From contig JABYQU010000047.1 in NCBI GenBank assembly GCA_022264855.1, positions 124,001 through 188,000 of the forward strand: DNA of 64,000 nucleotides, in the 5' to 3' direction. This DNA is from Lenzites betulinus. Lineage: Eukaryota; Basidiomycota; Agaricomycetes; Polyporales; Polyporaceae. Made by a program: the position numbers and the translations under genes. Each line of letters opens with the position of its first letter. Within the stretch, counting starts at the first letter, position 1. Positions 25,172-38,300 of the stretch are shown in pieces. The notes beneath the pieces were generated by a model. The model did not search any database. It had not been told where the DNA came from and saw only the letters and a program-made list of their open reading frames with translations.

Positions 25172-27941
25172 CTATTCCATACTTTGATCTGCCGCAAGGC
25201 AGGTCAGATGTGTGCGGGATAGTATGCCTGGACATCTTAAGTTACTACTCACCTCCGAGGTCGTGGCTCAGCTCGGCCGCCGGCGGTTGGACGGGTGGAT
25301 GTGCGTCATGTTCGCGCGAAGGGCCCTATTGGATCGCGCGGCGCGAAGGCCGGAGTTCAGTCAAGTTCGGGTGCACGCCAGAGAGAGGCAAGATATAGGC
25401 AAGGTCACCCGTACAGAGTTCTGGAGAACGTCCGAGTCGGAGGTGGTCGTATGAGAGTTTTTTTGTGCGGCGAGAGGCTCGAGTGGGGTAGAGGCGACGG
25501 ATATGTGTGAAGAGTGGGGTCCGGTTAGAACTACGTTGCTTGCTGTGGATGTCCCCGGAGATCCTTCACAAGCGACCGTCTCCTCGGACGACGCGATGGG
25601 AGGTACAGCGGTTTCCGGAGTCTCCTGCTCAGTGCAAATAAAGTGAACTCCGTCAGTACATGTTACGAGAAGCAAGTAAATAACTCACCTGTCCGCCATC
25701 GTGATGTGGCGACAGTGTATTGCCTAGAGTAGGAGAGGGCCCATTCTGCATGATGGAAGGCTCCGTGGCTGCCTCGGGCTGTAGTAAGCAGTGTGCCTGA
25801 TTCTCTGACGGGGCAAAGTCGCTAGGCGTAGCAGCGGGGACAGATTCGGTGGACGGCGAGTAGTTGACGAAAGGTTCGGAGAACTCCACAGATAACAAGG
25901 GGTGATAGCAGTCTCGATCGTATGCGCTCTCTAGAGGGTTGTCCAGCTTGAGCCGTAGCAGCCGAACGTAGTCCATCGAGGACCCATCGGCACCGGTACG
26001 GGAAACGGTGCAATCCGGGATTAGGAACTCTGCCTCGGCGATCGTGCGCGGTGACAGTATGAAGGCGTCGAAGGAACGGCTTTGGCGATATGGATTGCCA
26101 GCTGTTGACGGCGCCTGACGTGATTCATCGTGTAAGGGGGGCCCAGATGACACAGAAACGGGCGTTTGCAGTGCGGGTTGTGACAATTCGGTGGTAGAGG
26201 GTCTGTGGAAGCGATCAACAGCAAACTGGCCGCAGGTAGATCCGTAAACGGGATGCTGCGGAAGGAGTACAAGTTCAATCCGAATGAGGGGTACATGCGC
26301 GTGTTGGTCGCCGTAAGGGGGCTGCTCTGTCGCGCCATTCATGATTAGGGTCGTGGTCCAAGTTATTTCGCCCCAAAGGGGACGCTGTCGTAATTCAATT
26401 TGAGTGAGCGTAAAGCCGAGCGAGTCAAGGTCCTCCTCGCAGTAGGGCGCAAACAGGATCTTGGGCGCATAATCGTACAAGTCCAACTCCCACCCGTCGT
26501 CGTACGCCCACGTCCCGAGTGGATGACTCCAGGTTTTCGAGAAGCCGCGCCTGCGCGCCTTAGGCACGACCGGCTCCTGCCAGTGACGCAGGAGAGACAC
26601 CTCGACGCGCGTCGGCGCCACATCGAGATCCTTCATCACGGCCGGGGACAGGCGCACAACGCGGTGAGACCGATGCGTTGGATCGCCACAGGTTGTGAGG
26701 ACGCCGATCGCGACGTTCTCCGCCGCGCCCACGTCTTCGTCAGGGCAGTGGAGGGGCAGCGCGATCAGGTGACCGTCGCGGTCGGTGCAGCGCAGGAGAG
26801 CGAGGCGCCGAAGGGGAGAACCAGCCATCGCTTCCCTGCAGTCGGGACAATGAGCAGCGTATCCACCAACCAGTATCTTAGCCGTTTCGGGGGGCAGAGG
26901 GATAGTCACGAGTTCGATCCGTGCACCTTGAGGGGTGAAGACACAGTGCAGCGCAGGCGGTGGACGGCCCATGCGCACCGCGAACTCGGAAGGGATGATG
27001 GGGGAGATATCTCCAATATCCGCAAACGCGGTCGGGGAAGGTGCAAGTAGTCCATAGTCTTGATACACAAACCCACCACCATATTCCCAACCACATGCGT
27101 CCAGAGCAAGCAGAGTGCAGCGCGGGCCCCATGCAAAGATGCTCTGGTCGGGGATGTGCTTGATGATCTCCTCCTGCAACCGGAGGAACGCGTTCTTCCC
27201 CTCGCCGTAGATCGGCGACATATATACCCCGAAGATCCCAAGCAGCGAGTACGCCCGGTCCTCCACACGCGTCGTCTCCCGCCTCGCAGCCCAGGACATC
27301 CTCTTTGCGACGCTGGCAGATTCAACGGGCTTCAGCCCCAGCAAGATCGCGGCGTCTACCCCGGTGATCTTCTGCAGCGTCGATGCCAGGCCCGTCTTCG
27401 TGCCCATGAAGGTCCAGTCGTCGGTGAGGAAGATGACGCACGGGGGGGCAACGAGCTCCTGCAGCGTCCAGCCGCGCCTGTGCCATCTGCTCTTCCGGAA
27501 CTCGGAGTTCTTGGCCCGCGGGTTTGTGCCGCGAGGAACATCGGCGAGGTAGACGTAGCACACATCCGCGTCGCGGTAGAGCGCGTACATTGAGTTGATC
27601 GCTTCCGAGAGCTCCGCGCTGCTGCGCTTGTCAATGCAGCACGAGTCGATCCAGATCAGACGGAAGCCCGTGTTGCGTGCGACCTCGCACGCCCGCTTGA
27701 TCTTGTCGGAGAGGTTCGGATGGGAGAAGAATGCCTCGTTCACCGGCGGAGCGGTTTTATCGTTCCATGGTTTGCGGTTCGCTGTCGGGCATTCGGTCTG
27801 GAGTTTCACTATATCGTCGTATGTCTGCTCGCCGCCCTCCTCGACAGAGCGCCAGGTGTGAGACAGGATCGCGTAGGGTGTTACGCCGACCTCGGGGATC
27901 CACACAAACTCGCCCGTGTATGTGTTCAAGAAGCGCGGCAT
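25172..27941 (-). CDS. HET domain protein, array copy 2 (HET2), intact
   Basis: The model has four exons: 27941-25689, 25624-25409, 25325-25253 and 25188-25172, in phase throughout, about 852 residues, ending LGDQSME. It starts at MPRFLNTYTGEF, the methionine shared by all four paralogues. An in-frame methionine about 30 codons upstream is not conserved. HET motifs are YAILSHTWRS, WIDSCCIDKRSS, YVYLADVPRGT and RRGWTLQELVAP, followed by RVEDRAYSLLGIFGV and IPDQSIFAWG. The middle (350-650) is variable between copies and contains the conserved HCVFTPQGARIEL and the paired cysteines of HCPDCREAM. Exon 2 carries the proline/serine/threonine-rich tail with SEETVACEG; exons 3 and 4 are nearly identical in HET4. 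The role is probably as for HET1: non-self recognition and cell death (family knowledge, not shown here). Confidence 0.94.
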
Positions 27942-30900
27942 CCTGTGAATGATCGTGAGCAGATCGCGGACATATACAGCGATACATGTTGTAAATCCAT
28001 AGGTACGTACACAAGTCACCGTATTGGAAAACACGATATTGCTCGGATGGGGGTTGATTCAAGGATCACACACCCTGCGTCGATGGTGGTCGTTGTCGTT
28101 CTGGGGTCGCAAAGAGTGGAGCTGGCGGAGGATGGCGATATGTGGGAGGGAGAATGTGGGGTGCGAGATAAGTACTCAAGCCGGGTGACCATCTCAGCCC
28201 ACCTCGCACTGCGCCTCGCTCGAGGACGCGGGGCTATGTTCTCTTTCCACGCATATGTCCATCATCCTGTTATCAATACAGAAGATCGCGACCGGCCTAT
28301 GCAGGGCATGACATGCTTCAGGGTGCGAAATGTGCGTGAGATACCACATTTCATTTCCGACGTATTCACATACCAGAGAGCGCCTTGTGGACAAGTTCTC
28401 GTTCACCACGTTGTCGCCCTTGATGCTTGATGCACTCGGTCTTGTATTGTATTTCGGTTCGTCGCGAGCACCAGTTCGCAGTGTTGCATAGCATTATCAT
28501 CGGTGCATACTACCAGCGAGCGAGCGACGCTTCCCGCGCTTCAGCAGCTCGATGTCCCTGTGGGAACGTCCTCTCCAGCTCACCTCCTTTCGGTGAACGC
28601 CGTGGCTACGGGGAAATTGGCAACGTACCTTGCGCCGCACAGACTTGATCTGCCGGTACAACGCGAGTGGACGCGCTCGCAGTGCTGCTAAGCACGAGGG
28701 GCCGCGTGACTGCATTGGCACAGCGGGCGGCGCAGAGAAGGAGCGAAGCCACACGTACGGTATGATCATGTGTGTGCGAGCGTGAGTGGCAGGGAAAAAA
28801 CGATGACGCTGGCCGCGAACTGGCCACCACGAGCAGTTCTCTTGAGTTTTTCGCGGCCCGTACGCGAGATATCTGTCGTTGACACGGATGGGGCGCGGCA
28901 TATTTTGATCCATCCTGCCGTGCGCGGCGGCAGGGCGTGTAGTGCGCTTAGGCTGTTCACGGTGGTCGTATGCCGGAGGTAGTATGGGATCCTGTCCCGC
29001 ACACGACCGCCTGCGTCTTCGCGGAGCTTCGCGATCCGTGAGACATCGCACACCTGTGTGCCGTGGGTGCGCTGGACCGATGTGTTGCGCCGCTGGGCAT
29101 CCGAGGGGAGCGCGGTAGCGAGTTGCTCCGCGAAAGACCACGGGGAGGAGCCGAGGCCGGTGTGGTCGTGCATGGGTTTCTGCTGTCCGCACAGCGCACT
29201 GCAGAGTGACATATGTACTGTGCGTACCTCTGGTTGCGGCGTATATGATACGTGGCTTGGGGAGGAGAAAGGGGCGATACCGGTGTGCTGCTGCATGCGT
29301 TTTTTCGCCTTCGAGACCCGGTGGGACAGTGTTATAGTATACGTAATTAGTACACACCGGGATCGTCGGGGCTGCACAGGATATGCATATGCACATATGG
29401 AACGCACCTCGACGTGGGTCCATGTAGGTACGTACCTTGTGTTCGAATCCCTTCGAGGGGCGCGGGCTGTAAGTACCACATATAATAACTCAGAGTCTCT
29501 GTCGCAGAGCCTTCGACAGTGTGCGCACGCAGGTGGGGCTGGCAGACTTCGGAAGTGAGACATCTCCCCCGTCATTGCGCTGCTCGTTACTCACGTTCTG
29601 CAACATGCACGATGCTCCAGTACAATCGCCTTTCCACCAAACCCTTACCAATTCCGAATCCGTATCGATCCCGCCTTCGACGAGTGGTCTTGCGTTTTTC
29701 CATCACCACGAGGTTCGAGGTGCGGGTCGAGCAACGGATGGGTACGGGGAGCAGCACCACGCGGATCACAGGCTTGAGGGCGAGGCAAGAACCGTGAACG
29801 GGCCACTGATCGAGGGGCACGGCGGGTCAGTCTTCGGGCCTTCCAGAGGATGCCGAGCACGACGGGAGGACTTGAACGCCGTCGCCTACGGAGCCTACGT
29901 CGCCGAATCGAAGATTACGTGCTCGAACGCTTATACATGCAGCGAGTGTCTCGCAGCGCGGCGCAACGTTACATACGAGGACGGGGCAGGTTCGTGTCCT
30001 TCATCCGAGCGTGTGCGTGCACAGGCGCCGCTGGCAGCGAACGAAAGAAGCACATACCATTTTTATACACTTACTGGGACGGACGAGGCGCCATGCCCTG
30101 AAATTGCGATAGACCAGTAGCGAGTCGCACTGTTGGGGACGCAGGAGCGCGCCAGGGAGGGTGTAGTCGTCCGAGAATTTCTTCGCGCGTGTTTCGCAGA
30201 GGCAGGGCGTACGACACACTGGTCAACGGGATACTATCGAACAACGGAAACGTACCATTGATTGCGCTCCGCGGCATACAGGGCCCGAGCGACGGGAACA
30301 AGCCCATCTCTATGCCTTCAAAACACGGTGAAACACGGTTCACGTCGTAGTGGGCATCGTTGCGTGTCGGCTGCATGGTTTCACGCATCGGCAGGCATGC
30401 TCTTCGGGGATACGTACTTGGTCTAGTTATCCTCCAACACCAATATGAATCAATATGAATCCCACCGGTCCTGCTCTCGTGCCCTCGACTGCGAGCGCGA
30501 AGAGGAGACAGGCAGAGTGCAATCCTCGCCGCACGTGCAGCGCGAGTACGGAGAGGGTTGGCATACCTGAGGCACCTGGCGACGTCGAGCACCCCTCCTT
30601 CGCAGAAGTACTGCCGGCATCGCCCGCGAGGCTGCAAGGTTGCTCTGAGAGTGGCCACGGCGGAGGACAAGGGCAGAGGCGCCGGCGGCTGCCGGACGCG
30701 TCCGACGCTTGACCGGCGCATGACGTCACGCGTGCCAGCGCCTAGCACTCTTCGTCTCGCCCGCCACCGCCGCCGCCCCGTCGCGCTCGCCTGGACACCG
30801 TCAGCCCTCCGCAAGCGCACACACGCCGTCGTCGAGTGCATCGATCCCCTAGTGAGACCGCCCTCCGCTTGCTCGCGGATGCAAGGCCGATGCGCGACGC

Positions 30901-31000
30901 ACTCACTGCCTCACATTCAATTTGTCCGCCTCGATCGGTGGTATCCAGTGCGTGTATACTCGCTAGTAGAAGAGTTTCTCTGACCTGCGTCAGCTGTATG
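27942..31000. repeat. HET upstream flank block B
   Basis: 28040-28190 is almost the same as 35415-35550 upstream of HET3, around TCGCAAAGAGTGGAGCTGGC, and may contain the shared promoter. From 28500 to 30900 there are weaker matches to blocks A, C and E, again with CGTACCT motifs (for example 28626, 29223, 29425, 30255). Open frames up to 308 codons (28497-29423, minus) are low-complexity GC-rich frames without domains. Confidence 0.55.
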
Positions 31001-32060
31001 CGAGTTTAGATCAAAGTATAGAACCTCCAATACTCGTGCGCCCTCTGAACGCAAGGACTATATATATCACGACCCGAAGTGGCCCATGCTCACGCTGCGC
31101 GGGTTCTCGTGCTCGAATTTCCCTACCCGCGTCGGCCGACAGCATTCCCTCTCGTCAGATGTCTGCCTGATGACGACATGCGCGCCGTACAGGACCAACG
31201 CCCCCTTGCTCCCGGAAATTCCGCCTCTCGACTCCCGCTTCCACATTCTAGTTTTAGAGCAAGCCACATGCATGTTGATAACTTAACATGATCACGCCGT
31301 CTCCTCGAAAGATGCAAGGACATATCCTAGTGAGCTCCAGCCTGGTTCTCTTTGCCCTACTTTCGCAAACCGATAGCATGTCACCAGCGCCGTTAAGTGC
31401 TCTTCTCCGCTTGCCAGTCAGACAGAATATGGCTCTGATTACATTCTCCCCAGCCGTCCACACCACCGCCAAACAACACCCACCCGCAGGCATCGGGTTC
31501 AAAATTCAAGGCGTCCAGTCGTCCCTGCGCCACACGCGCGCATGTATCCTCGTCCGCAACTACTTCTGCGGATGCACTCCAAGCCGCTGCGACGTGCATG
31601 GACGTCCGAAGCTGCGCACGTCCGTATACGACACTCGGGGCACTCGACCATCGGTGATCCTGGGACAGCCGGTAAGCCCGCAGCTACCACGTTTTGACGT
31701 TTATCGCGTACGACTGCAGCCGCTACAATTCCCTGCGAACGTGCGCACGAACGGGTAATACTAGGCAGAAGACACTTCCGCCCCGGCACATCGTGGCAGT
31801 CGCGAACGCGCGCTCTCCTTCTCTAGCTCTCACCCCCGTCGGCATGCAGCTACGTTGCAAATATATACTTTGCCAGTCGCGTGTCCCGGCAGTGGTCATT
31901 TCCCCAACGCTGTCGCAGCGGTGCTCGGTGCAGGTGTGCGCATCAGGGTGCATGCAGTCTCCCCGAATCACCTTCGCCCAGCACGAGCTAGTAGGTAGAC
32001 GACGCTCAGTTTGATGCCCGGCTTTTCACGCCGTACGACACGCGCCAGCAGCCCCGGGAA
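31001..32060. other. Gene-free stretch between HET2 and HET3 units
   Basis: I see no gene here. The longest frame (31288-31758, plus, 156 codons) has no recognisable domain. 31590-31680 weakly resembles 53990-54090. Confidence 0.4.
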
Positions 32061-32631
32061 CGCGCACAAGGAAATTCCCAGCCACCGGCCTCCTCGTCCT
32101 GCTCTCATGCACCTCGACGGGTGTGCGTATGAAACAGCTGGTAAGCCCCTGCGGCGGCGATTTGGACAGAAGACGCACGCCGACACCTGCCTTGTTGCGC
32201 GACACGGACTCAGACGCATACCGGTGCGGCGATGGTGTCTGCTGCTGCACGTTGTCAGCGCCGCATGGCGAGCACTCTGAACGCGTTACTCCAAAAAAAG
32301 AGCCGTGCCCGTAAGAGTGATGCCTGCCGATTCGCGCGAAATGGTAGCCGTACGCGTACGCCACTCGTCCAATATCAGTATTTACGAAAGGCGATCCCGT
32401 TCGGTACATTTGTAAGAGTAATACAGCCATTTGCAGGCCTGTCGACGAATCCCTGTGGACAATATCTGTGACACGATCAGCCTCTTCATGAAGACATGAG
32501 TGCTTAGATGACAGGACGCGAACGTACCTCGGGAGTGATTCCAGACCAACCGACTGAGGTCCCGCGCTATTCCATACTTTGATCTGCCGCAAGACAGGTC
32601 AGCTTCGTGTGCGAAATGCCTGGACATCCTA
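32061..32631. repeat. HET3 3' flank block
   Basis: Close copy of 24660-25171 and 40340-40690. 32290-32370 and 32440-32590 are nearly identical to the HET2 copy. It lies downstream of HET3 on the minus strand. Confidence 0.7.
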
Positions 32632-35317
32632 CTACTCCCCTCCGAGGTCGTGGCTCAGCTCGGCCGCCGGCGGTTGGACGGGTGGATGTGCGTCATGTTC
32701 GCGCCAAGGGCCCTATTGGATCGCGCGGCGCGAAGGCCGGAGTTCAGTCACGTTCGGGTGCACGCCAAAGAGAGGCAAAATATACGGAGGCTCACCCGTA
32801 CATAGTTCTGGAGAACGTCCGAGTCGGCGGAGGTCGTATGAGAGCTTCCTTGTGCGGCGAGAGGCTCGAGTAGGGCGGAGGCGACGGGTATGTGTGAAGG
32901 GTGGGGTCCGGTTGGAACTACGTTGCTTACTGTGGCTGTCCCCGGAGGTCCCTCACAAGCGACCGTCTCCTCGGACGTCGCGATGGGAGGTACAGCGGGT
33001 TCCGGAGAGTCCTGCTCAATGCAAATATCGTGAATTCCGTCAATACATGTCACGAGAAGCAAGTAAATAACTCACCTGTCCGCCATCGCAATGTGGCGAC
33101 AGCGTATCGCCTAGAGTAGGAGAGGGGCGGTTGTGCATGATGGAAGGCTCCGTAGCGGCCTCGGGTTGTACGGGATTTGCATAATGCTCTGACGGGGCAA
33201 AGTCGCTAGGTGCAGCAGCGGGGACAGATTCGGTGGACGGTGAGTCGCTGACGTCGACGAAAGGTTCAGAGAGCTCCACAGATAACAAGAGGTGATCGTA
33301 GTGGAAAATGTATGCGCTCTCCAGAGGGCTCTCTAGCTTGAGCCGCAGTAGCTGAACGTAGTCCATCGAGGCATCATCGGCACCGGTACGGGAAACGGTG
33401 CAATCCGGAATTAGGAATTCAGCCTCGGCGAGCGTGCGCGAGGATGGCTGCCAGTGGATGTCGAAGGAACGGCGTTGGCGGTGTGGATTGCCAGCCGTTG
33501 ACGGTACATCACATGAGTCGTCGTGCAAGGGGGGGCCAGATGACACACCAACGGGCGTTGGCGATGCAGGTTGTGGCGACTCGATGGCAGAGGGTCTGTG
33601 AAGGCGATCAACAGCGAAATGGCCGGGTATAACGAACCTGGACTCCGGCCGGAGTCCGAGTTCCATTAGCATGAGGGGTACATGCGTGTGCTGGTCGCCG
33701 TAAGGGGGCTGATCTGTCGCGCCATTCATGATTAGGGTCGTGGTCCAAGTTATTTCGCGCGAAAGGGGATGCTGTCGTAATTCAATGTGAGTGAGCGTAA
33801 AGCCGACCGAGTCAAGGTCCTCCTCGCAGTAGGGCGCAAGCAGGATCTTGGGCGCAATATTCCCGCCCTCTTGCCACACGTTGAGCGGATGATCGATGAT
33901 GACGCCAGGTTTTCAAGCAGCCCCACCTGCTCCCCTTTGGCACGACAGGGTTCTGCCAGTGACGTAGGAGAGACACCTCGACGCGCGTCGGCGCCACATC
34001 GAGATCCTGCCACACGGCCGCGGACAGGCGCACAACGCGGAGAGACAAATGCCACCGCTTGCCACAGTTGGCATGGACGCCGATCGCGACGTTCTCCGCC
34101 GCGCCCACGTCTTCTTCACCACAGCGGAGGGGCAGCGCGATCAGGTGACCGTCGCGGTCGGTGCAGCGCAGGAGAGCGAGGCGCCGAAGGGGAGAACGAA
34201 CCATCGCTTCCCTGCAGTCGGGACAATGAGCAGCGTATCCATCAACCAATATCTTAGCCGTTTCGGGGGGCAGAGGGATAGTTGCGAGTTCGATCCGGGC
34301 GCCTTGAGGGGTGAAGACGCAGTGTAGTGCAGGCGGTGGACGGCCCATGCGCACCGTGAACTCGGAAGGGATGATGGGGGAGATATCTCCAATACCCCCA
34401 AACACGTCCGGGGAAGGTGCAAGTAGCCCATAGTCTTTATAACACCAACCACCAACAGAGTTATCAGCAACTGCATCTAGAGCTGACAGAGTGCGGCTCC
34501 GGCCCCATGCAAAGATGCTCTGGTCGGGGATGTGCTTGATGATCTCCTCCTGCAACCGGAGGAACGCGTTCGTCCCCTCGCCGTAGATCGGCGACATGTG
34601 CACCCCGAAGATCCCGAGCAGCGAGTACGCCCGGTCCTCCACCCGCGTCGTCTCCCGCTCCGCCGCCCAGGACATCCTCTTCGCGACACTGGCAGATTCC
34701 ACGGGCTTCATCCCCAACAGAATCACAGCGTCCACCCCCGTGATCTTCTCCAGCGTCGATGCCAGGCCGGTCTTCGTTCCCATGAAGGTCCAGTCGCATG
34801 TGAGAAAGACGACGCACGGGGGTGCCACGAGCTCCTGCAGTGTCCAGCCACGCCTATGCCATTTGCTCTTCCAGAATTTGGACTCCTTGGCCCGTGGGTC
34901 TGTGCCGTGAGCAACGTCGGCGAGGTAGACATAGCACACATCCGCGTCGCGGTACAATGCGTACATTGAGTTGATCGCCTCCGAGAGCTCCGCGCTGCTG
35001 CGCTTGTCGATGCAGCACGAGTCGATCCAGATCAGACGGAAACCAGCCTTGCGCGCAACCTCACACGCCCGTTTAATCTTGGCCGAGAGAGTGCGATGGA
35101 AGAAGAATTTCCTGTTGAATCGCGGAGCGGTTTTGGTGTTCCATGGCTTGGGGTTTGTTATTGGGCATTCGGTCTGGAGTTTCACAACATCGTCGAACGT
35201 CTGCTCGCCGCCTTCTTCTGCGGAGCGCCAGGTGTGGGACAGGATCGCGTAGGGCGTTGCGCCGATCTCGGCGATCCATACGAACTCGCCGGTCCTGGTG
35301 TTCAAAAAGCGGGGCAT
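32632..35317 (-). pseudogene. HET domain gene, array copy 3 (HET3), frameshifted
   Basis: It has the same exon plan as HET2 and HET4: 35317-33076, 33011-32796, and the exon starting at 32712. The first exon is 2242 nt, one more than a multiple of three. Compared with HET4 it has 7 extra bases near 33890-33896 (a partial repeat of GATGAT), after the block VSLLRHWQNPV. The frame from the start ends at 33812 after 501 codons, so the HET and DUF8212-like parts are complete but the variable tail is lost. The downstream frame is still open and well conserved. In addition, the exon-3 donor that reads GTGAGT in HET2 and HET4 reads GGGAGT here. It may be a recent pseudogene or express a truncated HET protein. 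HET motifs match the other copies. Confidence 0.85.
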
Positions 35318-38300
35318 TCTGGCAAGTACAGAGAAAGACAGTGAACATCCATGGTGATATGTGATGCGAATCCATATACGCACACAAGTCACCGAATAGA
35401 AAAACGTGATATCGCTCGGATGGGGGTTGATTCAAGGATCGCACGCCCTGCGTCGATGGCAGTCGTTGTCGTGCTGGGGTCGCAAAGAGTGGAGCTGGCG
35501 GAGGATGGCGATAGGTGGGAGGGAGAATGTAGGGTGCGGGACAAGTACTAAAGCCCGGTCGCCGTTTGCGCCGTGATTTGTGCTTAGGACGCCCTCAGTA
35601 TTTGGACGCTGGCAAGATACGCGTACGGGTCGTCTCTGGGTGGCGGGGATCCTAGGAGGTGAAGAGGGCGGAGAGATACGAGATGAGGGAGAAGACAGGG
35701 AGAAGGGGGCCAGTCGGGAGAGGCAGGAGACGAGGCAAGTAGCACAGAGGCCAGTTCCTAGGCAAACCCCAAGCTGCAGAGCGTCTATACGGTGTATGGA
35801 AGCTGTCGGGTAACGGTGTATTCCCGTGCGAGACAGTGGGTAAGCCCGTTCTCGTCCACGCCGATGTTGCTATCGAAGAGTTCGACGGCTCTCATCGTGT
35901 TCTCGCGACTGCAGCCCATACATCATGTAGCGCCAGCGCAGCGCCAGCGCAGCGCCTCGTCGGCACTTCCAACATGCCGTTGCCGTCCGCTGTCCATTTC
36001 ACTGGGCCGTCGAAGCTGAAGGCGATGCGATCCGAGTAGAGCTCTTGTCCAGCGGCGCCGTCTACACGTTTTGTGCGCTGGTAAGAAGTCCGGTGTGAGA
36101 GTGCGAAGTCGCCTTGCGTGAGGAGATGGTGCGGCTGTCCCTGGTCCTCCTGTGCTAGTATATGGTGCGGTTTCAATAGAAATTCACAGCACCAGCGGGA
36201 GTCGCCGTCACGGATGCAAGGCACCAACCTTACTCGCCTTCTATGTCCTTGTTAAGAAGATCGTCGGCGGCGCGCTTGCAGTGCTAAATCTGCAGTTCGC
36301 AACGTCACGGGACATGGAATCCTTCATATCTACAGCGCACGATTAGCGAGTGCGTTAAACCTTCATCGGCGGAAATCCGCCTGAGGTTGGTATTGTGAGA
36401 GAGTGCTGGAATCGTACCAACAGATTCCGTTCGCCCCTCGAGCGTTCGCCTAGTAGTATATACGCTAAATATTGGAGTGAGGAACTTCACGGAGACTTAC
36501 ACGTCAATCTCGGAGTCGTTGTACGTGACGTACCGAGGACTTGGCTATGGAAAAGTCGATGCTGGATCTGGAGTTAAACTGATGAATAGAGCGTGTTGAT
36601 TGTTGATCGCTGTAACCAGATTGAAGTGCGCTGCGGGGGACATAGCACGCGCGAGTCGAACATAGAGTGAGTGCAGGGACAAAATCAAGCGCACCCGCAT
36701 CGGGCTGTTTGTGCGTATTAGGATTGAAGGCTACCGCCCTCCCGATCTGATCTCTGCCGCTAGCGGCTGTGGCTCACGTTCCACTTCGGGGCGGCCCTCT
36801 CACTCACTCAATGACATCACTCACGCAATGCCAACCCGTCCGGAATCCCTCAAAATAGTTCCGCATGTGATGCGGGTATGTGTGTGATCGAACTCAACTT
36901 ACATACACGACACATCCGACACTGCCGCCCGACACCAGTATTAAGCAAACTGAAATAAATCGCCACCAATACTCTATGATGCTTAGCAAACGTACACTGA
37001 GCAGACACAAAGTGCTCGTGTGATCGTCATAGGATAAATGCCATCTGTCGTAGTACACATCCCAGAGGGAGAGTGGGAAACGTAGAAGTACCTCGGAGAC
37101 GCCGGAGGAGCTTGCGAGAGCGTATGCAGGAACGAAGGTCGTCGTCGGAGCAATGCAAGGCCGGGACGCGGGGTGTTTGTCTGGACGGCGGACAGCGAAC
37201 CTGTCTCGCGTGCAGTTGTTTCGAACCGCCAGGATGACGCGCATGTATATCCAGGACACGCCGGCCGTCGATTCGTGCACGAGCGGGAGTGTCTTCGGTA
37301 GCATGGGGTTCTTGCACAGCCGACGGGTATGATGTCAAAGGGGTGCGCTGACTTCGGACACTGCTCGCACAACACATCAGCACCGTGCGGAGGGCGACAG
37401 GCGGGGGACGTATCTCGTACTGCGAATATGATCCTGCAGGCCCATTGGTATGTTCCAATGACTCGCACAGGATAGCCACGCCGCGCTGCTCATCATGCGG
37501 GTATGCCCAGCACGACGCGGACCTTGGTCGTGCGTGTCCCCAGAGGCCCGCCGCCCTGGAGCGCGAACGCGCGCATGTCAGTGCCGCCCGCGATTGAGAC
37601 CGAAGAGTTGCGATACTGGCGATTCTGCTAGCAAGTTACGCTGTGGGCGTACGCGGGAATCGCCAGAGCTAGATGTTCCGCCGTCACAAGTCGGAGTGGT
37701 CCTGCAGGTAGTATGTACTGTCTCATACATGCCGTGGGGATGTCGACGTACCTTGCCTTGCATAGGCTCTACCTCCCGGTAAAACGTGTGTGGATGCGCT
37801 CGCGCCTCGCCCGCGAGCTCGAAGAATCGTGTGAGCTGTGCGGGAGACAAACAGGCTGCTTTCGTGCCCGTGAAGTCCCAGACGAAGCGCCACGAGCTCC
37901 TCCGCGGCCAAGTTCGGTGAGAACAGCCCGGAGAGTCAAATAGGTACCAGTGAAAACGGCTGGTCGGGCAGAGTTGGCGCGAGCCCCGATTTGAAAGCCG
38001 CATGTTCATCTTACAGTGCTGTCTGAGGCTGCTGGACGTAGGTGGGGCTTCAACTGTACGCACCTCGCGCCGCGACGACATGCAGGCCGACCGCGGTATA
38101 CTGCACCATGGAGGAGACGTGCCAGTCGTACGACCTACCTGGTCTGCCGTGGACACGAGCTAAAAACGCAGACGGTGTCAGTGTGAGATAGTGGCTAGCA
38201 CACGACCGCTAGCGTCTTCGCGCACCTTTACCGTCTCGCACGGGATGTGGCTGACCTTTACGCAGCGGGCGCGCTGTAAACGAATGTGGTATCCGAGGGA

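Noticed and set aside
28497..29575. Long minus frames (308 and 269 codons) in flank block B
   Set aside because: GC-rich region with long frames in several phases, no domain and no conservation in the matching blocks.
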